This document shows, in pieces, positions 6,783-12,015 of a stretch of DNA of 15,026 nucleotides. Both the position numbers and the translations under genes were made by a program. The notes under the pieces were generated by a model, which was given only the letters and a program-made list of their open reading frames with translations, ran no database searches and was not told the origin of the DNA. The stretch is from JBFYKJ01 sp041306005 (lineage in GTDB: Archaea > Altiarchaeota > Altiarchaeia > JAFGQM01). Each line of letters opens with the position of its first letter. The stretch's first letter is position 1. The stretch is from assembly GCA_041306005.1 (NCBI GenBank), contig JBFYKJ010000062.1, positions 1 through 15,026 of the forward strand, read 5' to 3'.

Positions 6783-6792
6783 CTTTTTAAGC
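6783..6792 (+). promoter_or_regulatory. Probable TATA box of the SPFH gene
   Basis: CTTTTTAAGC lies about 31 bases before the ATG at 6819, giving an almost leaderless message. It supports the 6819 start over the upstream in-frame ATG at 6723. Confidence 0.45.
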
Positions 6793-6818
6793 CCCCTCCG
6801 GCTAAAATAACATCCAAC

Positions 6819-7832
6819 ATGGCCGCCAAAAGATCGACAGGCTTTGCGAAGATCGAGCCGGTTGAGGGTTCATCCCGGAGGGCAGACCAGGCCACCAGCA
6901 AGATAATCATACATGGCCAGAAAAAGCCCATAGGGATGGCGCAGGCGGTCGTCTGCGTGCTGATAACGATACTCATCTACCTATTCTTCCGCGACGCGGG
7001 CTTCAGCGTCATCGCCTCGCTGGCAATGTGCGCCCTCTTCCTCGCCCTCTCAATCTTCCTCTTCGTGACCGTCGTCTTCCTTGAGAGCTACGAGAGGGCC
7101 GTGGTCCAGAGGTACGGCAAGTTCAACCGCGTCGCCGGCCCCGGCTGGACACTGATACTCCCGTTCGTCGAGGTCTACAACGTCGTCGACGTCAGGATAA
7201 AGACGCTTGACCTCGTCGGCTTCGAGGCCATCACCAAGGACAACATCAGGCTGTATCTCGATATCGTCGTGTACGCAAAGATAATCGACCCGTACAAGGC
7301 GGTCCTCGAGGTCAAGGACATAAACAACGCGATAATAACTTTCTTGAAATCCATAACGAGGGAGACCGTCGGCAACCTCACGGCGGAAGAGGTGATATCC
7401 AACATAGCCAAGGTGAACGAGCTCCTCACCGGCGAGCGCGACCGGCTCAAGAAGGAGTGGGGCGTGGACCTCATCTCCGTCGAGATACAGGAGATAAGCC
7501 TCCCGGGCAAGGTCCAGGAGAGCATGCACGATCTAAGGTCGGCCGAATACCAGAGGCAGGTCGTGGAGCAGCAGGCATACGCCCGCGAGTCGCTCATCAA
7601 CGCAATAGGGCGCGCCGCGAGCAAGCTTGACAACCCGGCCCTCGCCTACATGTACCTCGAGGCGATGAAGAAGATAGCCGACGGGAAGGCGACTAAGCTC
7701 ATATTCCCGATGGAGCTGACGAGATTGGCGGAATCCGTCTCCAAGCACTTCGGCGCCGACAAGGACAAGTTCCTGCAGGACATGCTAAAGGCGTACAACG
7801 AGACTGTGGCGAAGGATATGCCGAAGAAGTAG
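6819..7832 (+). CDS. SPFH / stomatin-prohibitin (Band 7) family membrane protein
   Basis: This is a 337-residue protein from the ATG at 6819. A charged N-terminus of about 38 residues is followed by two membrane segments (40-57 and 62-87) that probably form a hairpin. The SPFH domain spans 88 to about 245: ESYERAVVQRYGKFNRVAGPGW, then LPFVEVYNVVDVR, ITKDNIRLYLDIVVYAKIIDP and KKEWGVDLISVEIQEISLP. These are the conserved stations of slipin-type stomatins. A helical region at 240-265 and a compact C-terminal part follow. The family builds oligomeric rings or microdomains on membranes and often works with an NfeD-type protease-like partner. No NfeD gene is visible here. The earlier in-frame ATG at 6723 would add 32 Pro-rich residues and lies before the TATA box, so I reject it. 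Confidence 0.85.
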   Translation: MAAKRSTGFAKIEPVEGSSRRADQATSKIIIHGQKKPIGMAQAVVCVLITILIYLFFRDAGFSVIASLAMCALFLALSIFLFVTVVFLESYERAVVQRYGKFNRVAGPGWTLILPFVEVYNVVDVRIKTLDLVGFEAITKDNIRLYLDIVVYAKIIDPYKAVLEVKDINNAIITFLKSITRETVGNLTAEEVISNIAKVNELLTGERDRLKKEWGVDLISVEIQEISLPGKVQESMHDLRSAEYQRQVVEQQAYARESLINAIGRAASKLDNPALAYMYLEAMKKIADGKATKLIFPMELTRLAESVSKHFGADKDKFLQDMLKAYNETVAKDMPKK

Positions 7833-7908
7833 GTCTTCGGTTTTCGGTCTGCGGTCTGCGGTCTTCGGTCTGCGGTCTTCGGTCTGCGGTCTTTGGTTCG
7901 CGGTCCTC
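7832..7908 (+). repeat. Eleven in-phase heptads, consensus GGTCTKC
   Basis: Beginning on the last base of the SPFH stop codon, eleven 7-base units follow without a gap: GGTCTTC, GGTTTTC, GGTCTGC (twice), GGTCTTC, GGTCTGC, GGTCTTC, GGTCTGC, GGTCTTT, GGTTCGC and GGTCCTC. The middle units alternate TGC and TTC endings, so a 14-base higher-order unit is also visible. The array ends 22 bases before the next ATG. Confidence 0.85.
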
Positions 7909-7929
7909 AATTCAAGCGAGTCAAACAAA

Positions 7930-8373
7930 ATGGCAAAATCAAAAACCAAACCCCAGATAGAGTTGAAGAAACCCGCAGCAAGCGTAAAGGTGTATGACCC
8001 CAAGCTGATCAGGGATGCCACCAACTTGGGCGAATCGGTTATGCTCTCCGCCTCCCAGCTCGAGGCAAGGCGCGCCAGAGTCCTGAAGGGCATTGTGCGC
8101 GAGGCGGTGGCAAACGAGGGATTGCATAAATTGATACACGGCCCTAATATCTTTACCGAAGTGCCCAAGTCCATATATGTCGACGCCGAAGGGCACGCGG
8201 TGCTAAGCAAAGTCGGCGCGCGGGCGCCAATAGAAGTAACACGAAACCGCTTCGAGACCGCCCCTTTGAGGGAGCTAATCCGCCGAGAGCAAGTCAAACG
8301 GAGGGAACGGGGATTAAAGCCCAATAGGTTCAAATCCACGGATAGAGCTTATGTGCCCGATGTGCGCATTTAA
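7930..8373 (+). CDS. Hypothetical basic protein (147 aa), unrecognised
   Basis: I do not recognise this protein. It is soluble and strongly basic, with a Lys-rich start (MAKSKTKPQIELKKP), a probable helix at 41-67 (SASQLEARRARVLKGIVREAVANEG), a central part with IFTEVPKSIYVDAEGHAVLSK (74-94), and an Arg/Lys-rich helix at 111-129 (APLRELIRREQVKRRERG) before a short tail. Nucleic-acid binding is possible from charge alone. The ATG at 7930 is the first after the heptad array. Neither a TATA box nor a GAGG-type site precedes it, so it may be transcribed with the SPFH gene, 97 bases upstream. An overlapping minus-strand frame of similar size translates the heptads into RRPKT-type repeats and is not believed to be real. 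Confidence 0.6.
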   Translation: MAKSKTKPQIELKKPAASVKVYDPKLIRDATNLGESVMLSASQLEARRARVLKGIVREAVANEGLHKLIHGPNIFTEVPKSIYVDAEGHAVLSKVGARAPIEVTRNRFETAPLRELIRREQVKRRERGLKPNRFKSTDRAYVPDVRI

Positions 8374-8385
8374 TAAACTGTTCAG

Positions 8386-8424
8386 GCGTTTTTCTGATTT
8401 CCACCTTCTTTATCTTTTTTCTCC
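8386..8424 (+). terminator. T-rich probable archaeal terminator
   Basis: T-runs at 8389-8393 and 8415-8420, with T/C-rich sequence between, follow the 7930-8373 gene. Archaeal termination commonly uses such T-rich tracts without a hairpin. The tract also lies in the trpB upstream region. Confidence 0.35.
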
Positions 8425-8465
8425 CGCCCGCTTCTAAGTTACCCCTAGGCATCTTTAATATAACT

Positions 8466-9668
8466 ATGGATTACCCCGATGAGAGAGGGAAATTCGGAGA
8501 GTATGGGGGCATGTTCGTGCCGGAGGTTCTTATGGGTCCGGTGGCGGAGCTAGCCGAAGCATACGAGCGTTTTAGAAACGACCCGGATTTCAAGGCGGAG
8601 CTAAGCGACCTGTTGACCAACTTCGCCGGCCGGCCGACAGCGCTGACGTTCTGCGAGAGGCTGTCCAAGGAATACGGGCCGCGCATATATCTAAAGAGAG
8701 AGGACCTCGCGCACACCGGAGCGCACAAGATAAACAACGCATTAGGACAAGCACTCCTCGCGAAGAGGATGGGCAAGACGAGGATCATCGCCGAGACGGG
8801 CGCCGGCCAGCACGGCGTCGCCACTGCGACAGCCGGGGCAAAGCTCGGACTGAAGACCGAGATCTTCATGGGCACAGTCGACATGGCGAGGCAGGAGCCG
8901 AACGTCTTTAGGATGCGCCTTCTCGGCGCGCAGGTAACCCCCGTAGAATCCGGTTCCAAGACGCTAAAGGACGCAATCAACGAAGCGATGCGCGACTGGG
9001 TGTCTTCTTTCCCCAATACGCATTACCTCTTGGGTTCCGTCCTTGGCCCGCACCCGTTCCCGATGATGGTGAGGGACTTCCAGTCGGTGATAGGGGCTGA
9101 ACTACGGGGCCAGATAATGAAAGCGGAAGGCAGGCTACCTACGGCGATAGTAGCGTGCGTCGGCGGCGGGAGCAACGCGATAGGGGCATGGCACGAGTTC
9201 CTCCAGGGGAAAGAGCCCGCAGACAAGGACATCCGCTTGATAGGGGTAGAGGCGGGAGGGCGCGGGATAAAGAAGGGCGAACACGCCGCGAGATTCGCTG
9301 ATGTCAAGTACGGAAGAAAGGGCGTCCTGCACGGGACGCACACGTTCGTCCTGCAGGACGAGTGCGGCCAGATAATGAACACGCACTCGGTTTCTGCCGG
9401 GCTTGACTACTCTGCGGTCGGCCCGGAGCATTCGCTCCTAAGGGATGTCAAGAGAGCGGAATACGTTTACGCTACAGACAAGGAGGCCCTCGCAGCGGTC
9501 AAGACGCTGTGCGAGAAGGAAGGCATCCTCCCCGCACTCGAGAGCGCGCACGCTGTGGCGCACGCGCTGAAGATGGCGAAGGGGATGTCCAGGGACGACA
9601 TAATAGTCGTCAACCTCTCGGGGAGAGGGGACAAGGACCTCAAGACGATAGTGGAAAGTCTGAAATAA
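8466..9668 (+). CDS. trpB: Tryptophan synthase beta chain (TrpB1 type)
   Basis: This 400-residue enzyme condenses indole with L-serine to make L-tryptophan, using PLP. It is TrpB1-like, of ordinary length, with the N-terminal FGEYGGMFVPE (10-20) that separates it from the longer TrpB2 type. K88 in HTGAHKINNALGQ binds PLP, E110 in ETGAGQHGVATAT is the catalytic acid-base, GGGSN at 233-237 holds the cofactor phosphate, and LSGRGDKD near residue 390 closes the active site. The region contacting the alpha subunit (MGTVDMARQEPNVFRMRLLGA) is conserved. The ATG at 8466 is fixed by the conserved N-terminus. A small membrane-protein gene follows after 12 bases, then trpA, so the three are probably co-transcribed. 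No other trp genes are in view. Confidence 0.96.
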   Translation: MDYPDERGKFGEYGGMFVPEVLMGPVAELAEAYERFRNDPDFKAELSDLLTNFAGRPTALTFCERLSKEYGPRIYLKREDLAHTGAHKINNALGQALLAKRMGKTRIIAETGAGQHGVATATAGAKLGLKTEIFMGTVDMARQEPNVFRMRLLGAQVTPVESGSKTLKDAINEAMRDWVSSFPNTHYLLGSVLGPHPFPMMVRDFQSVIGAELRGQIMKAEGRLPTAIVACVGGGSNAIGAWHEFLQGKEPADKDIRLIGVEAGGRGIKKGEHAARFADVKYGRKGVLHGTHTFVLQDECGQIMNTHSVSAGLDYSAVGPEHSLLRDVKRAEYVYATDKEALAAVKTLCEKEGILPALESAHAVAHALKMAKGMSRDDIIVVNLSGRGDKDLKTIVESLK

Positions 9669-9680
9669 ACAATCGATAAC

Positions 9681-10037
9681 ATGGACTACACACTCGGCCT
9701 CGCAATAAGGTTCGTCGTCGCGGGAACCGTAGTCGTCGCGATATCGCTAGCCGCGGAGAAGCTGAAGAGCCCGCTCCTCGCGGGCATACTAATGATGCTG
9801 CCGTCGATAACCCTGGTTTCGGTCTATTTCATCGGGAAGTCCATGGGCACCGCGGCCGCCGCGGGGATAGTCGAGTACTCGCTCTTGACTCTCCCGGTTT
9901 GGACCGCCTACGCAATCTCGTTATACTACCTCCTCCAGCACTATGACGTGGTGCCCGCGATAATCGGGTCGTTTTTGGTTTTCCTCGCAGGCTCGGTGAT
10001 TTTCGTGCTGGTGGACACTAAATTAATGTCGGGCTGA
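9681..10037 (+). CDS. Four-TM membrane protein, GlpM / DUF3147-like, inside the trp cassette
   Basis: This 118-residue protein has four predicted membrane segments (about 6-24, 31-51, 62-86, 91-111). The pattern KSPLLAGILMMLPSITLVSVYFIGKSMG, followed by LPVWTAYAISLYYLL, resembles the GlpM/DUF3147 family of small bacterial and archaeal inner-membrane proteins, in which a segment of the type AGxxPLFPTFALxxHYxxG is typical; the assignment is from memory and tentative. Function of that family is not established. It starts 12 bases after trpB and ends 22 bases before trpA, so it is probably translated from the same message. A link to tryptophan or indole handling is suggested only by position. Confidence 0.7.
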   Translation: MDYTLGLAIRFVVAGTVVVAISLAAEKLKSPLLAGILMMLPSITLVSVYFIGKSMGTAAAAGIVEYSLLTLPVWTAYAISLYYLLQHYDVVPAIIGSFLVFLAGSVIFVLVDTKLMSG

Positions 10038-10059
10038 ACCGGCGGAAAATGTTCGCAAA

Positions 10060-10860
10060 ATGAGGATATCGGACAAGTTCGCGGACTTGCAGAAGAAGAA
10101 GGAGACTGCCTTAATACTCTATATCAGCTGCGGCGACCCGTCGGCCGCCGGGACAGTCAAGGCGGCTAAGGAAGTGATTGCCGCAGGCTGCGACATCCTG
10201 GAACTCGGCCTCCCGTTCTCCGATCCCATCGCCGATGGCCCGACGATACAGGCAGCAAGCCAGCGGGCGATAGCCGCCGGGATGAACATGGCTAAGTATT
10301 TTGAGACGGCAAAGAGGATAGCGGCCGCCCCGGAGGCCAAAGCCGCGGGGGGGGTCCCGTTCGTCTGCATGACATATTACAACCTGATATACCAGTACGG
10401 GCTCGAGAGATTCGCCAAGTCGTGCGCGGCTTCGGGCATAACGGGCATTATAGTCCCGGACCTGCCGCCCGAGGAGGCGATGCCGCTTAAGGAAGCTTGT
10501 ATGAAGAGCGGCGTCGATTTGATATTCATCGTCTCCCCCATGACTTCAAAGGAGCGGATGAAGACTGTAGCCAAAACAGCTTCGGGCTGCAAGGGATTTG
10601 TCTACCTTCAGTCGGTCCTTGGGGTCACCGGCGCCCGCGAGGGGATGAAGGCCGACCTCGCATCGAAGATAAAAGAGATCAAAGCGGTATTCGACCTTCC
10701 CGTGGCTGTCGGTTTCGGGGTCTCAAAGCCCGAGCAGGTCAAAGAACTTGCAGCCCAGGGCGCGGACGGCGTCATAATCGGCAGCGCCCTTGTCGCGAAG
10801 ATAGCGAAGAAGGAAGACGTCTCGGGGTATGTGAAGGGGCTCAAAAAGGCTGCCGTTTGA
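10060..10860 (+). CDS. trpA: Tryptophan synthase alpha chain
   Basis: This 266-residue TIM-barrel enzyme cleaves indole-3-glycerol phosphate to indole and glyceraldehyde 3-phosphate. The indole is passed through the protein to TrpB. The catalytic pair E48 and D59 is intact in ELGLPFSDPIADGP (48-61), and YYNLIYQYG, GIIVPDLPPEE, YLQSVLGVTGAR and GFGVSKPEQV with IIGSALV follow in family order, including the phosphate-binding GFGVS and GSALV loops. Length is typical (about 250-270). The ATG at 10060 is 22 bases after the small membrane gene. Another ATG 11 bases upstream is out of frame. It ends 45 bases before the ndk start, which has its own TATA element. Confidence 0.96.
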   Translation: MRISDKFADLQKKKETALILYISCGDPSAAGTVKAAKEVIAAGCDILELGLPFSDPIADGPTIQAASQRAIAAGMNMAKYFETAKRIAAAPEAKAAGGVPFVCMTYYNLIYQYGLERFAKSCAASGITGIIVPDLPPEEAMPLKEACMKSGVDLIFIVSPMTSKERMKTVAKTASGCKGFVYLQSVLGVTGAREGMKADLASKIKEIKAVFDLPVAVGFGVSKPEQVKELAAQGADGVIIGSALVAKIAKKEDVSGYVKGLKKAAV

Positions 10861-10872
10861 GACGCCCCCTAC

Positions 10873-10882
10873 GATATTTATT
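10873..10882 (+). promoter_or_regulatory. TATA-box promoter of ndk
   Basis: GATATTTATT is centred about 28 bases before the ATG at 10906, so the message would be leaderless or nearly so. This spacing favours 10906 over the TTG at 10885 as the start. Confidence 0.45.
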
Positions 10883-10905
10883 GCTTGTCCCTCTATTATA
10901 CCACA

Positions 10906-11436
10906 ATGGCGATGAAAGAAGAACCGAAGTCGGAGTGCGTGGAGCAGCAGACATTAGTGTTGATAAAGCCCGACGGCCTCGTGAAATCCCTCACCGGGGA
11001 CATCTTATCCAAGCTCTCCGAGACGAGCCTGAAGATAATGGGCGCCAAGATGGTGCGCGTGCCAAAGGACCTCGCAGAGGAGCACTACCGGCACCTGAAG
11101 GACAAGCCTTACTTCGAGGAGCTTATTAAGTATATACAGGGGCATTACCACACCCGCAGGGTGATGGCGATGGTCTACCAGGGCGACAACTCTATTGAGA
11201 AGGTGCGGCGCATCGTCGGCGCGACGAACCCCGAAGACGCCGATCCCGTGTCCATACGGGGCAAGTACGGGAGGATAACGACGTCTGGCGTCTATGAGAA
11301 CGTGGTCCACGCCTCGGAGAGCCCGAAAGAAGCGGAGCGCGAGATCAAGCTGTGGTTCAGGCCGGATGAGCTCATAGAGACACTTTACCCGGTCAAGAAG
11401 TCCAAGCGGGAGATGGAGATGGCCGAATGGGCGTAA
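10906..11436 (+). CDS. ndk: Nucleoside diphosphate kinase
   Basis: This enzyme passes the gamma phosphate of ATP to nucleoside diphosphates through a phospho-histidine. TLVLIKPDGL is at 16-25 and the catalytic H135 lies in ENVVHASESPKEAEREI, the family signature. SIRGKYGR (116-123) replaces the common IRGDF, and the distance from that Arg-Gly to the catalytic His is about four residues longer than in the standard enzyme. At 176 residues it is longer than the usual ~140-150: about 14 extra residues at the N-terminus and a basic C-terminal tail (KKSKREMEMAEWA). The ATG at 10906 was preferred to TTG at 10885 because of the TATA spacing. It lies between trpA and the RNA polymerase genes. Confidence 0.93.
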   Translation: MAMKEEPKSECVEQQTLVLIKPDGLVKSLTGDILSKLSETSLKIMGAKMVRVPKDLAEEHYRHLKDKPYFEELIKYIQGHYHTRRVMAMVYQGDNSIEKVRRIVGATNPEDADPVSIRGKYGRITTSGVYENVVHASESPKEAEREIKLWFRPDELIETLYPVKKSKREMEMAEWA

Positions 11437-11462
11437 TAGTCCTGGCTTAGCGTCTCTTGGCA

Positions 11463-11476
11463 GGTTTTCGGTCTTG
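11463..11476 (+). repeat. Two in-phase heptads of the GGTCTKC family
   Basis: GGTTTTC followed directly by GGTCTTG, shortly after the ndk stop. The same order (GGTTTTC then GGTCTGC) occurs within the long array at 7839-7852. Confidence 0.4.
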
Positions 11477-11549
11477 TCTAAGGGTATCCTAGCATGTTTT
11501 GGCTTGGCGATAATAGGCAGTTTTACCCCCTAAAACCCCCCTTTCTAAG

Positions 11550-11663
11550 CACCCCCGGGGGTGGGTCAGGAGTAACTTGGACACGAGGTTCGCGGTGGGC
11601 GCGAACCTGTGCCCAGGGCCCTTTTGGGGCCCTCGGGACTGGGGAGGGGGTGGAACCACCTCC
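11550..11663. other. Inverted-repeat cluster; candidate structured RNA or regulatory element
   Basis: The 14-base palindrome CACCCCCGGGGGTG (11550-11563) is followed by three adjacent hairpins. The first is a 9-bp stem 11586-11594/11600-11608 extended by CAC/GTG across a one-base bulge. The second is a 7-bp stem 11615-11621/11627-11633 extended by CCC/GGG. The third is GGAGG/CCTCC (11643-11647/11659-11663) around GGTGG-AA-CCACC. Such density is well above chance even in GC-rich DNA. The strand cannot be told from symmetry. It ends 18 bases before the rpoH TATA box, so it lies outside the predicted rpoH transcript. Confidence 0.4.
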
Positions 11664-11680
11664 GCGGTTCAGAGCGAAAT

Positions 11681-11690
11681 CTTTTTATAA
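11681..11690 (+). promoter_or_regulatory. TATA-box promoter of the rpoH-rpoB operon
   Basis: CTTTTTATAA is preceded by GCGAAAT, which resembles the purine-rich BRE element bound by TFB. Transcription would start near 11715, leaving a leader of about 40 bases before the rpoH start. A second, weaker element, ATTTTATACT at 11721-11730, could drive a leaderless message. Confidence 0.55.
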
Positions 11691-11743
11691 TCGAAGCTTC
11701 TAAATTAGGGGCTTCCCTCTATTTTATACTATGCGTCTGCTCC

Positions 11744-11747
11744 GAGG
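11744..11747 (+). promoter_or_regulatory. Ribosome binding site GAGG for rpoH (supports TTG start)
   Basis: GAGG, six bases, then TTG at 11754. The identical arrangement precedes rpoB (GAGG at 12006-12009, six bases, ATG at 12016), which supports the unusual TTG start. Confidence 0.6.
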
Positions 11748-11753
11748 TTCAAA

Positions 11754-11984
11754 TTGACCGCTGAAATCCAAACTCATTCAATTGTCCCAAAGCACGAAAT
11801 CCTGGACGACGTGGGCGCAAAGGCCGTCCTCATGGAATACGGCATCGACAGGTCAAAGCTCCCGAAGATACTGAAGGGGGACCCGGCGCTGCCCGACGGC
11901 GCAAAGGTGGGGGACGTAGTCAAGATCACAAGGAAATCACAGACCGCCGGAAATTCTCTCTACTACCGCGTCGTCGTGGAGTGA
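11754..11984 (+). CDS. rpoH: DNA-directed RNA polymerase subunit H (RpoH / Rpb5)
   Basis: This 76-residue subunit corresponds to the C-terminal domain of eukaryotic Rpb5 and sits at the lower jaw of RNA polymerase. The markers are the start HSIVPKHEILDD (8-19), then LMEYGIDRSKLPKIL with DPALPDGAKVGDVVKITRKSQTAG and the final YYRVVVE, all typical of archaeal RpoH. The start codon is TTG at 11754, with GAGG six bases before it. No other in-frame start keeps the conserved N-terminus. rpoB follows after 31 bases, the usual archaeal order (rpoH, rpoB, then the A subunits). Confidence 0.93.
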   Translation: MTAEIQTHSIVPKHEILDDVGAKAVLMEYGIDRSKLPKILKGDPALPDGAKVGDVVKITRKSQTAGNSLYYRVVVE

Positions 11985-12015
11985 TTTGCGGAGTGACCTT
12001 TTAGCGAGGCCGAAA

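Larger units (their letters stand above)
6553..6818. other. Divergent intergenic region between DUF373 and SPFH genes
   Basis: This 266-base region holds the two outward-facing promoters given separately. Between them lies a very C-rich stretch (about 6711-6765 on the plus strand, GCCCCCC and CCGCC runs). A reading frame running from 6723 into the SPFH gene would give a Pro/His-rich N-terminus, which I attribute to this C-rich DNA and not to coding. Confidence 0.5.
11437..11753. other. Gene-free region with a cluster of inverted repeats
   Basis: These 317 bases separate ndk from rpoH. They hold two heptads (11463-11476), a perfect 14-base palindrome (11550-11563), three hairpins (11582-11663), and two TATA-like elements for rpoH. 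A frame from 11494 to 11703 could encode 69 residues, but its content is what the inverted repeats dictate and it has no ribosome binding site. The region does not match tRNA, 5S, SRP or RNase P RNA consensus pieces that I can recall. Confidence 0.5.

Noticed and set aside
6723..6818. 32-residue Pro/His-rich N-terminal extension of the SPFH protein.
   Set aside because: It lies in C-rich intergenic DNA and upstream of the TATA element. The ATG at 6819 gives a normal stomatin-like N-terminus.
7832..7908. Heptad array as a CRISPR array.
   Set aside because: Units are 7 bases, contiguous and without spacers, and no cas genes are near.
8327..8337. GGTTCAAATCC resembling a tRNA T-arm.
   Set aside because: The flanking five bases do not pair, no acceptor or anticodon arm is present, and it lies inside a coding frame.
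7785..8339. Minus-strand frame of 184 residues with RRPKT-type repeats.
   Set aside because: The repeats are the translation of the heptad array, and the rest is antisense to the 7930-8373 gene. The composition is typical of spurious frames over such repeats.
8452..8461. CTTTAATATA directly before trpB as its TATA box.
   Set aside because: It is only a few bases before the ATG, so transcription would begin inside the conserved TrpB N-terminus. The real promoter is not clear.
11494..11703. 69-residue plus-strand frame between ndk and rpoH.
   Set aside because: It translates the inverted-repeat cluster, has no ribosome binding site and runs into the rpoH TATA box.
11744..11757. GGTTCAAATTG before rpoH as a tRNA T-arm.
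   Set aside because: No matching stems. The GAGG is explained as the rpoH ribosome binding site.
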